NCBI GenBank assembly: GCA_020849855.1
Contig: JADZFO010000046.1
Span: 1-64,000, forward strand
Source of the DNA: a bacterium
Lineage (GTDB): Bacteria; 4484-113; JAFGCY01
Length of the DNA: 64,000 nt
Direction of reading: 5' to 3'
Of the stretch, positions 15,844 through 25,577 are shown in pieces. A program made the translations under genes and the position numbers. A model generated the notes under the pieces. That model was not told where the DNA came from, made no database searches, and saw nothing but the letters and a program-made list of their open reading frames with translations. The number at the start of each line of letters is the position of its first letter. Within the stretch, counting starts at the first letter, position 1.

Positions 15844-17229
15844 ATGCGAGAAGTGTGGCCAGGGATGAGGACGCAGACGCGGGCCAGACAGGGGCGGGGC
15901 CTACAATCGCCTGTGCCCGCAGCGCCTGCAAGCCGCCCGCCAGCCCTGAACTGGGAGCTGCTGCGGCGGGTGGCCGCGCGCGAGCTGGCGCGGCCCGGGG
16001 CGGCCTTCTTCACCTGGCTTGGCCTTGGCCTGGCACTTGGCCTGACGCTGTGGACCCTCCTGCGGCCCTTCAACCCGAGGCGCATGGAGCACAACCTGGA
16101 GCAGCTGGCCGTCTGGCTCAGCGCCGAGCTGGTGCTACTGTGCGTCGCCTGGGCCCTGACGCAGTGGCTGGCCGGCGGTCGGGACACGGCGGCCCAGGAC
16201 CGCGACAACCGCAGCGCCGCGGGCGGCCTGCCCCTCCCCCTCCCCCCCCTGCAACTTTTCTTGCACCGCAGCATGGGCCTTGCCCTGCTGCCTCTGCGCA
16301 GCCTGCTGCTGATCCTGCCGCTGTGGCTGGCGGTCTGCCTGTATATCCAGCTGCCCTATGGCCAGAGCTGGGTCAGTGAGGACATCAGCTATGCCTGGTA
16401 CGGCCCGCCGCGCGAGGCGCTGTGGCTGGGCCGGCTTGTATGGCTGGGGCTGAACCTGGTCAGCGCTGCTTTGCTTCCCCTGGCCTGGGCTCTGCTTTTG
16501 CAGGAGAGCCTGCGCTCCCGGGCTTTGCGCGCTGTCCTCTTGCTGTTGCCGGGGGTCGGCATCTACTGCGCGCAGCACTTCTTTGACTACCACCTGCGGG
16601 CGCCCTACCAGCAGACCCGCGGCTATGAGCCGCTGAGTTTCCTCGCCCCGCTTGCCCTGCTGCTTTGCGGAGCCTTCTGCATCGGCCTGCTGCGCCCCAG
16701 CCTGCGTTTGGCCGCGCTGGCCCTGGCAGCGCTGCTTTTCAGCGGTCTGGCCCTCTGGCCGGCCCTGCGCGATGACTACCTGCTGCTTGGCGGCCGGCGC
16801 ATGGACGCACCGCTGGCCGCGCGCTATCTGCTTTTGCACCTCTCGCCGCCGGGCAATGCGCGCCTGCTGCTGCGCTCGATGACCAGCAATGTGGTGCTGC
16901 AGGATGTGCGTCTGCTCAGGGCCCCGGCGGAGCCGCAGGACAGCGCCTACCCCCTGCGCGATGAGCTGGACGCGCTGCTGGCAAACGGCGCAGAGCCCGA
17001 GGATCCGCGGGTGCTGGAGCTGCAGCAGCGGATCAGCGCGGCGCAGGAGCAGCTCAGCGCGGACTATGACGCCTACTGGCAGCAGATGGAGAGCTATGAG
17101 GCGCAGTATGAGAAGCTGCCACGCTTGCCGCTGCTTTTCGGGGCCGGAGTGCTGCCCCTGCTTTTGCCGCTGCTGCTGGGCGGCGGCCTGGCGCTGGGGG
17201 CTGTGCGGCGGATCCCCGCAGAGGGCTGA
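15844..17229 (+). CDS. Polytopic membrane protein with an extracytoplasmic domain
   Basis: About 461 residues, divergent from gcvH. Six or seven hydrophobic segments in the first two thirds are followed by a soluble stretch with coiled-coil-like LQQRISAAQEQLSADYDAYW and a last membrane helix, LLFGAGVLPLLLPLLLGGG. The layout recalls ABC permease-type proteins, but no ATPase lies nearby and no motif is specific. The ATG at 15844 has an AAGGA sequence upstream; a GTG start at 15799 is also open. Confidence 0.5.
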   Translation: MREVWPGMRTQTRARQGRGLQSPVPAAPASRPPALNWELLRRVAARELARPGAAFFTWLGLGLALGLTLWTLLRPFNPRRMEHNLEQLAVWLSAELVLLCVAWALTQWLAGGRDTAAQDRDNRSAAGGLPLPLPPLQLFLHRSMGLALLPLRSLLLILPLWLAVCLYIQLPYGQSWVSEDISYAWYGPPREALWLGRLVWLGLNLVSAALLPLAWALLLQESLRSRALRAVLLLLPGVGIYCAQHFFDYHLRAPYQQTRGYEPLSFLAPLALLLCGAFCIGLLRPSLRLAALALAALLFSGLALWPALRDDYLLLGGRRMDAPLAARYLLLHLSPPGNARLLLRSMTSNVVLQDVRLLRAPAEPQDSAYPLRDELDALLANGAEPEDPRVLELQQRISAAQEQLSADYDAYWQQMESYEAQYEKLPRLPLLFGAGVLPLLLPLLLGGGLALGAVRRIPAEG

Positions 17230-17305
17230 GAAGCCCCAAGTGGCGTGTATCATCTGACTATCCGCTGATGCGCCGTTTTCCGGCCGGACAGCCAAGCCTG
17301 AGGAC

Positions 17306-18013
17306 ATGATGATGAGCAGAAACTCCCTTTACAGCGCCGCACTGGCTGCTGCTGTGGCCCTGTGCGCCGTTTCAGGCCTTCTGGCCCGCCCGGTCCATGC
17401 GGAAGAAGCCGCGGCCCCGGCCGAAGCGGTGAGCGTTCCCGATACCAGCGCCTACCAGCGGGTGGAGATGGACGTCAACGGCTATGAGAACTTCACCCTG
17501 GGCCAGCCCGTCAGCACTTTCCTGAATGAGCAGGAGCTGCTGGACTACAAGTCGACGGACTCCGACGGCGTCTTCAACTTTTATGACATGAAGATGGTTG
17601 ACGAGTCTGCGGCACTGGAGTACTTCATCTCCATTGGCACCTACTTCGCCGGCGGCAGCGAGCTGGTTGGTTCGGTGGAGATGCGGATGGACGTCGGCTT
17701 CGGGGACGCCACCTTTTACCACATCAAGAAGCAGCTTGAGGACAGCGGCTCCATCGTGCTGAACACCACGCCGGACGACAGCGTGCCCGGCGGACTGCAC
17801 ATGAACATGGAAGACGCGGACGGCGATACCTTCGAGCTTTCCTGGACGCCGGTCAATACGGCGGGCAAGACCTCCGGTACTTCGGTCTTTGTTTCCAGCA
17901 GCGCTTACTTCCTGGCGCTGATCGACTCCGCGCTGAGCGAGGGAGCTGACAGCACCGCAGGCAGCTCCGAGGGCGGAGCGACGAGCGGCGCCGGGGGCTT
18001 CTCCGGCAGCTAA
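17306..18013 (+). CDS. Secreted protein of unknown function (shares motif with 62229-62891)
   Basis: A 235-residue protein with a clear signal peptide ending VHAEE near residue 33 and a Gly/Ser-rich tail. After the signal comes GYENFTLGQPVSTF, which resembles GFDRWTLGDALPAE in the secreted protein near the right end of the window. Both then alternate beta-type strands. No known domain is recognised. It starts 76 bases after the membrane protein gene upstream, so co-transcription is possible. Confidence 0.6.
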   Translation: MMMSRNSLYSAALAAAVALCAVSGLLARPVHAEEAAAPAEAVSVPDTSAYQRVEMDVNGYENFTLGQPVSTFLNEQELLDYKSTDSDGVFNFYDMKMVDESAALEYFISIGTYFAGGSELVGSVEMRMDVGFGDATFYHIKKQLEDSGSIVLNTTPDDSVPGGLHMNMEDADGDTFELSWTPVNTAGKTSGTSVFVSSSAYFLALIDSALSEGADSTAGSSEGGATSGAGGFSGS

Positions 18014-18027
18014 GACAGCCGGCCGGC

Positions 18028-19188
18028 TCAGCTTTGGCCGAAGCGCCGCAGGCTGAAGAGAGAAAGGTCGGCTCTGGCCCGGCCTTCCTGCAGCAGCTGC
18101 GCGCAGGCCTCGCCGATGGCCGGCGCAAACTTGAAGCCATGACCGCTGCAGGCGCTGCACAGCAGCACCTTTCCGCTGAACTGCGGATGCCAGTCAAGGA
18201 TGAAGTGCTCGTCGGGCGTATTCGTATAACGGCATAGTGTGGTATCCACGGGCTTGCCTGCTGCCAGTGCCGGAATCAACCTCGCCAGCAGGCCACGTAA
18301 TGGCAGCCAGTCTGCATCGCCCGCAGCCGCCAGGTCAGTGTCAGTATTAACCTCCGCCCCCTGGCCGTGCAGCGCGACCTTGACCCCGCTGCCGAGATCC
18401 GGCAGACCGTAGATAAAGCTTGACTCTCCAGTGGCATTAGCGCCGTACTCCTCGCGCTGCTCGCTGATGAAAATCGGGCAGGTGTCAGGCCTGAAGCTCT
18501 CTGCGCTGTGCCAGGGCCTCAGCCAGAACTGCACCTGGCGTGTTACCTTCAATGGCAGCTGTTCGCCAAGCAGTTCAGTCATCCCCGGCCCGGCGCAAAA
18601 GAGCGCCTGGCGGGCAGAGCGGGCCCGGCCGTCCGACAGGATCAGCTCCACTGCGCTGCGCTCAGCATCCCAGCTTTCCACCGCGCTGCCGGTGAGCACC
18701 TCCGCGCCAGCGTCCTGTGCCAGCTCCAGCTGCGCATTGATCGCCGCGTCAGTCAGCACTATGCCATCTCGCGGGTTGAAGACTCCAAGTGAGCCCGGCG
18801 CCGGGTGGAACAGCGGGAAACGCGAGTTCAGAGCATCGGGCTCGAGGATGTCCACTTTGAGCTGGTGCAGTTGTGCGCTGGCCAGGGTGCCCTGGAGCAG
18901 TATGCCGGTCTCAGGCCCCAGCATCAGGCCGCCGGTGCGCCAGAGGATCTGGCGGCCGCTGGCCTGCTGCAGCTCTTCCCAGAGCGTAAAGGCGCGCTGC
19001 ACCAGGGGCACATAGCTGGGGTGCTCGAAGTAGGCCTCGCGGATGATCCGACTGCGCCCGCCGTGGCTGGCCCGCCCGTGCGGCGGCTGCCAGGCGTCTA
19101 CGCCCAGCACCTTCAGGCCGCGCCGGGCGAGCTGATACAGCGCCGCCGAGCCATGCGCGCCAAGGCCGATAACGATCACGTCGTACAT
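18028..19188 (-). CDS. Monomeric sarcosine oxidase / N-methyltryptophan oxidase-like flavoprotein
   Basis: A 386-residue FAD-dependent amine oxidase. The dinucleotide-binding motif GLGAHGSAALYQLA lies at 8-21, and SHGGRSRIIREAYFEHPSY is characteristic of the MSOX/MTOX group. C319 in CRYTNTPDEHFILD corresponds to the cysteine that binds FAD covalently in sarcosine oxidase. The product likely oxidises an N-methylated amino acid, giving formaldehyde and hydrogen peroxide. The substrate is not determined by sequence. A link to the nearby glycine cleavage genes through sarcosine-derived glycine is possible but speculative. Confidence 0.9.
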   Translation of the reverse strand: MYDVIVIGLGAHGSAALYQLARRGLKVLGVDAWQPPHGRASHGGRSRIIREAYFEHPSYVPLVQRAFTLWEELQQASGRQILWRTGGLMLGPETGILLQGTLASAQLHQLKVDILEPDALNSRFPLFHPAPGSLGVFNPRDGIVLTDAAINAQLELAQDAGAEVLTGSAVESWDAERSAVELILSDGRARSARQALFCAGPGMTELLGEQLPLKVTRQVQFWLRPWHSAESFRPDTCPIFISEQREEYGANATGESSFIYGLPDLGSGVKVALHGQGAEVNTDTDLAAAGDADWLPLRGLLARLIPALAAGKPVDTTLCRYTNTPDEHFILDWHPQFSGKVLLCSACSGHGFKFAPAIGEACAQLLQEGRARADLSLFSLRRFGQS

Positions 19189-19214
19189 GGGCTCAGCTTA
19201 GCGCAGGCACAGGC

Positions 19215-20225
19215 CTAGCCGGCAGGCGCGCGCTTGAGGTCGAAGATCGGCCTGACATCCACGAAGGGCACGGGGCTGTAGAAGCCGTTAAGCACGCCGT
19301 CCTCGGACTGGGTCAGGGCGCCGGCAAAGACAGTCGCAGCGTCCTGGCCCTGGCCGACGTAGTAGCCGTGGCTGAAGCGGCCCTTGTACCAGCCGCCCCC
19401 GCCGATCCAGATCAGCTGCAGCTCCGGGCCGTCGACGCTGAGCTCGGCTTCGTAGGAGCCGCGGGGGCCGAGAAAGAGCTGCCAGCGCCCGGGCAGGCCC
19501 GGCAGGCCGGCGATGTGCGGCGAGTCGTCACGGCCATAGACGGTCAGCTTGCCCTTGCCGTCATAGAAGGCCAGGAACTGGCGGTCGGCATCCATCTTCA
19601 GGCCCAGCTCGTCCACGCTCACGGCCCGGCTGCCAGCCAGCACAAAGGCCGAGGCGCAGTCCGGCAGGGGCTGCGCGCCTGCCAGCAGCTGCTCGCTGCC
19701 AAGCCGCGCGTCGGCGAAGTAGGCCCGCAGGCGGCCATCTGCCAGTTCATAGCGGCCGGGCAGGGCGGCATTCGGTCCGGCCTGGCCGTCCTCGATCAGC
19801 AGGCGGCCCTCGGCGTCGAGAGTGATGAACTTGGCGTCCATGTAGGTGTAATAGGCCATGCCGCTGCCCTCGCGGCCATAAAGCGCGAACCAGCGGCCGG
19901 CGAGCTCGTTTTGGCTGGGGGCGGAACCCACTTGCTGGCCGCCCTGCGCGCCGCCCTCAGCGCTGGCCGCATCCCCCGCCGCGCCTTCAGCCTGCTTGTC
20001 CAGCGCATCGCCGCCGGGCGGCGTTACGGTGCTGGGGCTGAGGCCGCCCTTGAGACCGCCCCTGGGGCCGCCGTTGTCAGCAGCAGCACCGGGCGCATCC
20101 GCGGCGGACTGCCCCCCCTGCTTTTGGGGGCAGGAGCTGAGCAGGAGTGCAAGTGCGCAAAGCAGGGCTGCACAGAGGCCGCTGCGCAGGTTGCGCCGCA
20201 GTGAAGTTTGAAGGGCCACAAGCAT
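19215..20225 (-). CDS. Predicted lipoprotein, function unknown
   Basis: A 336-residue protein with a signal peptide and lipobox LLSSC near residue 32, followed by a Gly/Ala-rich linker to about residue 105. The folded part starts ELAGRWFALYG and has repeated GRWxLF-type strands, suggesting a beta-barrel or lipocalin-like unit. No catalytic motif is apparent. It lies between the flavin oxidase gene and a small membrane protein gene on the same strand. Confidence 0.6.
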   Translation of the reverse strand: MLVALQTSLRRNLRSGLCAALLCALALLLSSCPQKQGGQSAADAPGAAADNGGPRGGLKGGLSPSTVTPPGGDALDKQAEGAAGDAASAEGGAQGGQQVGSAPSQNELAGRWFALYGREGSGMAYYTYMDAKFITLDAEGRLLIEDGQAGPNAALPGRYELADGRLRAYFADARLGSEQLLAGAQPLPDCASAFVLAGSRAVSVDELGLKMDADRQFLAFYDGKGKLTVYGRDDSPHIAGLPGLPGRWQLFLGPRGSYEAELSVDGPELQLIWIGGGGWYKGRFSHGYYVGQGQDAATVFAGALTQSEDGVLNGFYSPVPFVDVRPIFDLKRAPAG

Positions 20226-20267
20226 CAGACGATGCTAGCGCATGCGCTGTTGCGGCCTGCTGGGAGA

Positions 20268-20630
20268 TCAGGCCCGCGGGGCCAGGCTGTAGTGGATCCA
20301 GAGCAGGGCCGCGCCGATGCAGGCCGGGATGAGCGCGAAGCCCAGCGCGCGCCAGGGGCCGGGCATCACCTGGGCTGCCCAGAGGCCGGCCACCATGCCC
20401 AGCGCCGTGGCCAGCAGGATCACGCCGGCCTTCAGGTTGCCCTGGGGGTCGCCCTGCTCCGGCTCGTCCAGCGCCGCCTTCAGCCCGGCGGGGTCATGCC
20501 CCGCTGACATCGCCTGCTCATAAAGACGGGCCAGCCTGTCCACCCGGGCCGCCCGCAGGCGCATCCCGTAAAAGAGGACAAAGAGCCCCGCTCCAAAGAG
20601 CAGCAGAAAAAGTCCTATGCCGTGGTCCAT
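20268..20630 (-). CDS. Small membrane protein, three helices
   Basis: A 120-residue protein with one N-terminal hydrophobic segment (about 5-23), a charged middle part with ARLYEQAMSAGHDP, and two C-terminal segments. The layout resembles small proteins of the DUF6249 type, but the assignment is tentative. It is upstream of the lipoprotein gene on the same strand, 42 bases away. Confidence 0.6.
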   Translation of the reverse strand: MDHGIGLFLLLFGAGLFVLFYGMRLRAARVDRLARLYEQAMSAGHDPAGLKAALDEPEQGDPQGNLKAGVILLATALGMVAGLWAAQVMPGPWRALGFALIPACIGAALLWIHYSLAPRA

Positions 20631-20752
20631 ATTCCCCCGCGCAGTATAGAGCGCGGCGGGGGCGGCGGAGTTTCAGCTGTGGCATCGGTTTAGTGCGGGT
20701 TGAATCCGGCTATTATTCATGGTTGACCGCTGTTGGACCGGGGAGTAGCTGC

Positions 20753-23137
20753 ATGAACAAGACCTTCAATTCCTCTGCACCCGTGTTTGCTGCCGCGCTG
20801 GCGATCCTGGCCGGCCTTCTGTGCGTTTCCTGCGGCGGCGGGGATGCTGCCCTGGTGCAGCGCAGCCGGCCCCAGGCCGCGCCGGATGCCGCTCTGGAGC
20901 TGCCTTCACCCGGCGCGCTGGCCGACACCGCTGCACGCCACAGCTCTGCCTTTCCGCTGGTGCATGAGGGCAACGAGCTGGACCTGGCTATCCCGCCGCG
21001 GAACATAAACACCCCCGGGGGCAGCGCGGACTTCAGCCCGGCGCACGAAGCGGGCGACCCGCTGGGGGACTGCGCCTGGGCGCTGTACTCTTTTGACACC
21101 AGCGTCTACAGCGGCCCGCTGAGCTTCAAGCTGGACTGGCTGACTGCCCCCGCCGCCGGCCAGGCCTGGCTGGGCGTGGCTAACTTTGGCAGTCTACGCT
21201 GGGAGTGGTACAGCATTGACCCGCTGCAGCCGCTGATCAGCCTGGGCAGCTTCAGCGCGGACTATCGCAACACCGGCGGCGCCAGCCTGGCCCTGGTCCT
21301 GCTGACGGGCAGCCAGGGCGCCAGCCTGCAGCGCATCCGCCTTGGCGACAACGCACCGCCGACGCCGGTCTTCAATGCGCTCCCGGGCCTGAGCCTGGTT
21401 CAGGGCAATATTTTCACGGCCATGGCCGACGGCAGCTCCGACAGCGACGGCTTCATCAGCCTGGTGGAATTCGACTTTGGCGAGGGCGGCGGCTTCGAAT
21501 CCAACAACACTGACATGCAGCGCACGCATATTTACAACAACCCCGGCGACTATGAAGTGCAGCTGCGGCTGACCGACAACGACGGCGGTCAGGCCACGGC
21601 CCAGCTGACGGTGAAGGTCTATCCGCCCGGCAGCGCGCCGACGGTGAGCATCCAGCTCAGCCCCCAGCGGCCACGCATCGGCAAGCCGCTGAGCATCGAC
21701 GCCAGCGGCTCGATGGACAGCGACGGCAGCATCGTGAAGTACGAGTTCGACCCCGAGGGCGACGGCGGTTTTATTGATAACGGTGCCAACCCGCTCTTTG
21801 AAAACACCTATGCGGATGCCGGTTACTACAACATTCAGGTGCGGGCCACCGACGACACGGGTCTGATGGCCGAGGGCTATGCCCAGGTCGGTGTGGGCTG
21901 GATGCGCAGCTTCCAGGGCCTTGGGAATTACGCTGATATCTACTGCACCCTGCCGGACGCCCAGGGCAACGTCTATGTAAGCGGTGTGGCGCGGCTGGAG
22001 GAAGGCAACTCCGACAACCTGGAGGGCGCATTCGTCCTCAAGCTGAATGCCAATGGCGAAGTGCAGTGGGCCAAGCAGTTTGAGCAGACCTATGACCAGG
22101 GCCTGACCGACCTGGCTTTAGACATGGACGGCAAGCTCTGGGCCGCCGGCTATGACGGCAAGATCAACGCCGGAACGAACCCGGTGCTGCTGCAGATCGA
22201 CCCGCTGAATGGCGATCTGCTGATCCAAAAGGAGCTGGCGCAGGACTGCGACGCCAACTTCCCGGCGCGCCTTGCCATCGACGGCCAGAACCAGATTAAC
22301 CTGGGCTTCAATGCCGACTTCGCCGGCGTGCGGACGATGGCCGTAGTGCAGTTCCTTAGCAGCGGAGCGCTGCGCTGGCTGCGCAAGTACGACACAGAAA
22401 GCAGCGGCTATGACCGCATCTTCGGCGACATCTGCGTTGACTCCCTGGACCGGGTGTACCTGTCCGGCCGCGATGCGGTCGATTCGATGGGCGTGGACAA
22501 TGACGGGGCGGTGGTCTGCCTGGACAGCAACGGGACACTGCAGTGGGCCAAGCGCCTGGGCGACAACAACAAGCTGGAGGAGTTCACCGGCATCTGCGCC
22601 AGCGGGACTTATGTCTATGCCTGCGGTGTTTACTCCGATGCGAGCCAGCAGTGCCTGCTGGCCCAGTTCAACGCGAGTGACGGCAGCCTGCGTAACGTAA
22701 TCAGCTATTCCAACTCAAGCAGCGGCAACATGGCCTTCTATTCCTGCTGCCCGGATTCGGACAGCGGCTGCTTTGTCAGCGGCCATGTGGACGACCTGAT
22801 GAACGAATCGGATGCCAGCGTGCTGCACTTTGACAGCCTGGGCAACATTGTCTCGCGACTGGCCTTTGGCGAGGGCGGTACGGAAGAAGGCAACTACCTC
22901 TGCAAGCTGCACCAGGGCGCGGATGGCGCGATCTTCTGGGGCGGTGAGGCGCCGAGCCACGACACCGGCTTTGCCTCCCTGATGGGCAACGCCGGCCTGA
23001 TCGTCAAGCCGCTGGCCGACATGAGCGATGTGATGGTCGAGCCGGCCTGGAGCATCTCAGACCAGACCTATGGCTACTCCGACCTGAGCCTGACGGAGGA
23101 CAATGGCGGCGGCTTTGTGATGCGCCTGTATCCCTAA
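20753..23137 (+). CDS. Lipoprotein with two PKD domains and a C-terminal beta-propeller
   Basis: A protein of 794 residues from the ATG at 20753. The signal peptide ends in the lipobox LLCVSC. Residues about 105-200 are a beta-rich module with WALYSFDTS and LGVANFGSLRWEW that also occurs in two other lipoproteins of this window. Two PKD domains follow (DGSSDSDGFISLVEFDFGEG and DASGSMDSDGSIVKYEFDPEG). The rest is SBBP-like propeller repeats such as DAQGNVYVSG and LKLNANGEVQWAKQF. It is probably surface-exposed; the role is unknown. Confidence 0.75.
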   Translation: MNKTFNSSAPVFAAALAILAGLLCVSCGGGDAALVQRSRPQAAPDAALELPSPGALADTAARHSSAFPLVHEGNELDLAIPPRNINTPGGSADFSPAHEAGDPLGDCAWALYSFDTSVYSGPLSFKLDWLTAPAAGQAWLGVANFGSLRWEWYSIDPLQPLISLGSFSADYRNTGGASLALVLLTGSQGASLQRIRLGDNAPPTPVFNALPGLSLVQGNIFTAMADGSSDSDGFISLVEFDFGEGGGFESNNTDMQRTHIYNNPGDYEVQLRLTDNDGGQATAQLTVKVYPPGSAPTVSIQLSPQRPRIGKPLSIDASGSMDSDGSIVKYEFDPEGDGGFIDNGANPLFENTYADAGYYNIQVRATDDTGLMAEGYAQVGVGWMRSFQGLGNYADIYCTLPDAQGNVYVSGVARLEEGNSDNLEGAFVLKLNANGEVQWAKQFEQTYDQGLTDLALDMDGKLWAAGYDGKINAGTNPVLLQIDPLNGDLLIQKELAQDCDANFPARLAIDGQNQINLGFNADFAGVRTMAVVQFLSSGALRWLRKYDTESSGYDRIFGDICVDSLDRVYLSGRDAVDSMGVDNDGAVVCLDSNGTLQWAKRLGDNNKLEEFTGICASGTYVYACGVYSDASQQCLLAQFNASDGSLRNVISYSNSSSGNMAFYSCCPDSDSGCFVSGHVDDLMNESDASVLHFDSLGNIVSRLAFGEGGTEEGNYLCKLHQGADGAIFWGGEAPSHDTGFASLMGNAGLIVKPLADMSDVMVEPAWSISDQTYGYSDLSLTEDNGGGFVMRLYP

Positions 23138-23238
23138 GTCCCGGTGGTCCGCAGCCTGTCCCCAGGCGTGCCAGCAGGGCCTGACCTGCGCTATTCTATG
23201 CGCCCGGCGTGGCCCCGGTGTGGGGCTGGAGAACAACA

Positions 23239-23694
23239 ATGAGCGCAAACCCTTACGGTGATATCCCGGCCTGCCTGCTGATCGCGATCTGCAACGACGT
23301 GATCGAGGACAAGCGGACCAACAACAAGAGCCTGATCGGCCTCTTCAGCAACATCAACGTGCTGAGCCTGCCTGCGGCGCACCCGCGCCTCTACCTGGTG
23401 CTGAGCCTGAGCAACATTACCGGCGAGGTGCCGCTGCGCGTCGTGCTGCGCAACCCCCAGGGCGGCGAGGCGCAGTTCGACAACCGCGTGCGCGCCGACA
23501 ACAGCGAAGTCGTGCTGGACATGGTGATGCAGCTGGACAACCTGGCCCTGCCGGTGCTGGGCCGCTATACCTTTGAGGTCTGGTCGGGCGATGAGTTCCT
23601 CGCCGCGCGCAGCTTCAACGTGAGCATGGTCCAGGCCAAGCAGCAGGGTGTGGCGCCCGGCTTCCCGCAGAGCGGCGAAGTCGGCTCTGCCTAA
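23239..23694 (+). CDS. Conserved protein, DUF6941-like
   Basis: A soluble protein of 151 residues from the ATG at 23239, which has GGAG 9 bases upstream. The segment NDVIEDKRTNNKSLIGLFSN followed by INVLSLPAAHPRLYLVLSL resembles DUF6941 proteins; I hold that name loosely. The remaining fold looks all-beta. The stop overlaps the convergent lpxA stop by four bases. Confidence 0.65.
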   Translation: MSANPYGDIPACLLIAICNDVIEDKRTNNKSLIGLFSNINVLSLPAAHPRLYLVLSLSNITGEVPLRVVLRNPQGGEAQFDNRVRADNSEVVLDMVMQLDNLALPVLGRYTFEVWSGDEFLAARSFNVSMVQAKQQGVAPGFPQSGEVGSA

Positions 23695-24632
23695 GCCACG
23701 CCGCCGAGCTTCTTTTGCAGCTCCTCAATCTGGCGGGTCAGCTCGTCGATGCGCCGCTGCATGACGTTGTAGTGGCCAAAGGCGGGGTCGACATGCTCCT
23801 CGGCCTTCTCGGCGGCAAGCTGGTTCTCAACCACCGTCAGCAGCTCTGAGGGCTCGCCCTTCATGATGCCGCGGCGGCTGTCGGCCTTGAGCCAGTCCAG
23901 GAAGTGCATGACCTCGGGGGTCTTGCCCACGCTGGCCTCGATTTCGGCGATGGCGTTTTCCTTGGTCATGCCACGCCGGAACATCAGGCGGAAGGCCTGC
24001 TTGAGGCCCATGAAGCCCTGCTCGGTGCAGCCGTTGCGCATCAGGCCGACGCGGTTGAGGCCGCGCACGGTGGCCGGCGGGGAGCCCTGGACCATGCAGT
24101 AGGGCGGGACGTCCTGCATCACGCCGGCGGTGCCGCCGACCATTGCCAGACGCCCGACGCGGACGAACTGGTGGAAGGCCGCCAGGCCGCCGATGGTGAC
24201 GCGGTCCTCGACATGCACATGGCCGGCAAGAGTCGCCAGGTTAGCCATCACCACATTGTTGCCGATCTGGCAGTCGTGGGCCACATGCACCCCGGTCATC
24301 AGCAGGCAGTCCGAGCCGACACGGGTGACCATGCCCTCACGCGAGCCGCGGTTGACCGTGCAGAACTCGCGGAACACGCTGCGGTCGCCGATCTCGACAA
24401 AGCTGGGTGCGCCGTCGTACTTAAGGTCCTGGGGCGGGCCGGCGATGACAGCATGGCTGTGCAGGCGGCAGTTCTCGCCCAGGCGGGCGTTGCTTTCAAC
24501 CACCGCGTGGGCATCCAGCACCGTGCCAGAGCCCAGGCTGACACCCGGCCCGACGATGCTGTAGGGGCCCAGAACCACGCCTTCGCCGAGGCGGGCGCTG
24601 GGATGGACCACCGCTGTAGGATGTATGTGCAT
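23691..24632 (-). CDS. lpxA: Acyl-ACP:UDP-N-acetylglucosamine O-acyltransferase LpxA
   Basis: LpxA starts lipid A synthesis by acylating UDP-GlcNAc. The left-handed beta-helix is seen as many hexapeptide repeats (IHPTAVVHPSARLGEGVVLG onward). The catalytic histidine lies in GGLAAFHQFVRVG. At 313 residues it is about 50 longer than E. coli LpxA; the extra part is a C-terminal segment ending in the coiled-coil-like NVMQRRIDELTRQIEELQKK. It stands alone, without lpxD, fabZ or lpxB beside it. Confidence 0.95.
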   Translation of the reverse strand: MHIHPTAVVHPSARLGEGVVLGPYSIVGPGVSLGSGTVLDAHAVVESNARLGENCRLHSHAVIAGPPQDLKYDGAPSFVEIGDRSVFREFCTVNRGSREGMVTRVGSDCLLMTGVHVAHDCQIGNNVVMANLATLAGHVHVEDRVTIGGLAAFHQFVRVGRLAMVGGTAGVMQDVPPYCMVQGSPPATVRGLNRVGLMRNGCTEQGFMGLKQAFRLMFRRGMTKENAIAEIEASVGKTPEVMHFLDWLKADSRRGIMKGEPSELLTVVENQLAAEKAEEHVDPAFGHYNVMQRRIDELTRQIEELQKKLGGVA

Positions 24633-24847
24633 AGCTCAGCCCTCCGCGGGCTGCGGAACAGGCGAATAATAGCATGACCAGCAAAAGGCCGGTTTGTCTC
24701 CGGCACCACGCAAATATTGAAAATCAGGCTTCATGGCCTGCACAGGGCAAGGCAGGGGACAGCCCGGGAATACGGCACTAATGCTGACAGGAACCCCAGG
24801 GCAGCCTGCCATATCCCACGCTGCGTGGTAAGATTTCAGTCCACTGG

Positions 24848-25471
24848 ATGAATGACGCGGCGGTTCAGATGCTCGCTCCGGCCCCCCTGCGGGTCGAAGA
24901 CTGTGCATTTACCGTTCTGGACCTGGAAACCACCGGCGGCAAGCCCCCGGAACACCGGGTAACCGAGATCGCCTGCTACCGCGTTGAGAAGCTGCGCATC
25001 GTCGACCGCTTCACCACCCTGGTTAACCCCCAGCGCTCCATTCCGGCCTTCGTATCCAACCTCACCGGCATTACGGATGCCATGCTGGCCGGGCAGCCCC
25101 GGGCGCATGAAGTGCTGGAAGAGCTGCTGGCCTTCATCGGCGACAGTGTTGTGGTGGCGCACCACAGCGAATTTGACCGCCGCTTCCTGGGCCACGAGAT
25201 GAAGCTGGCCGGCTTTGGTCCGCTGATTAATGATGATCTCTGTACCTGCAAGCTGGCCCGCCGGATCCTGCCCTGGCTGCCTTCCAAGAGCCTTGGCAAC
25301 CTGGCCTCCTTCTTTGGCATTGAGCAGGGCCGCCGGCACCGCGCCGATGGCGACGCGCATGCCACCGGCGAGCTTTTGCTGATCCTGCTGAACTACCTGC
25401 AGCACCGCGGCATTGACACCCTGGAGGACGTTCTGCGCTTCCAGCACGGCGAAATGGAATACCTGCGGTAG
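24848..25471 (+). CDS. DnaQ-like 3'-5' exonuclease
   Basis: A 207-residue DEDDh-type exonuclease. Motif ExoI is DLETTG (D25, E27), ExoII is AHHSEFDRRFL (D110) and ExoIII is HRADGD (H164, D169). The family proofreads DNA or trims nucleic acids. No polymerase or UvrC domain is attached, so it may be a free epsilon-like subunit or a general exonuclease. It is divergent from lpxA, with 215 bases between that show no other gene. Confidence 0.88.
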   Translation: MNDAAVQMLAPAPLRVEDCAFTVLDLETTGGKPPEHRVTEIACYRVEKLRIVDRFTTLVNPQRSIPAFVSNLTGITDAMLAGQPRAHEVLEELLAFIGDSVVVAHHSEFDRRFLGHEMKLAGFGPLINDDLCTCKLARRILPWLPSKSLGNLASFFGIEQGRRHRADGDAHATGELLLILLNYLQHRGIDTLEDVLRFQHGEMEYLR

Positions 25472-25577
25472 CAGGACGCCAGAACGCGGTATCTTTATGC
25501 ATGGGGCCGGCGCCCGCCTGCCCTCGAGTCGACGGCCCGCCTGATTAGAGAGAAGCGCTGGTGCGCCCGGAGGCTTT

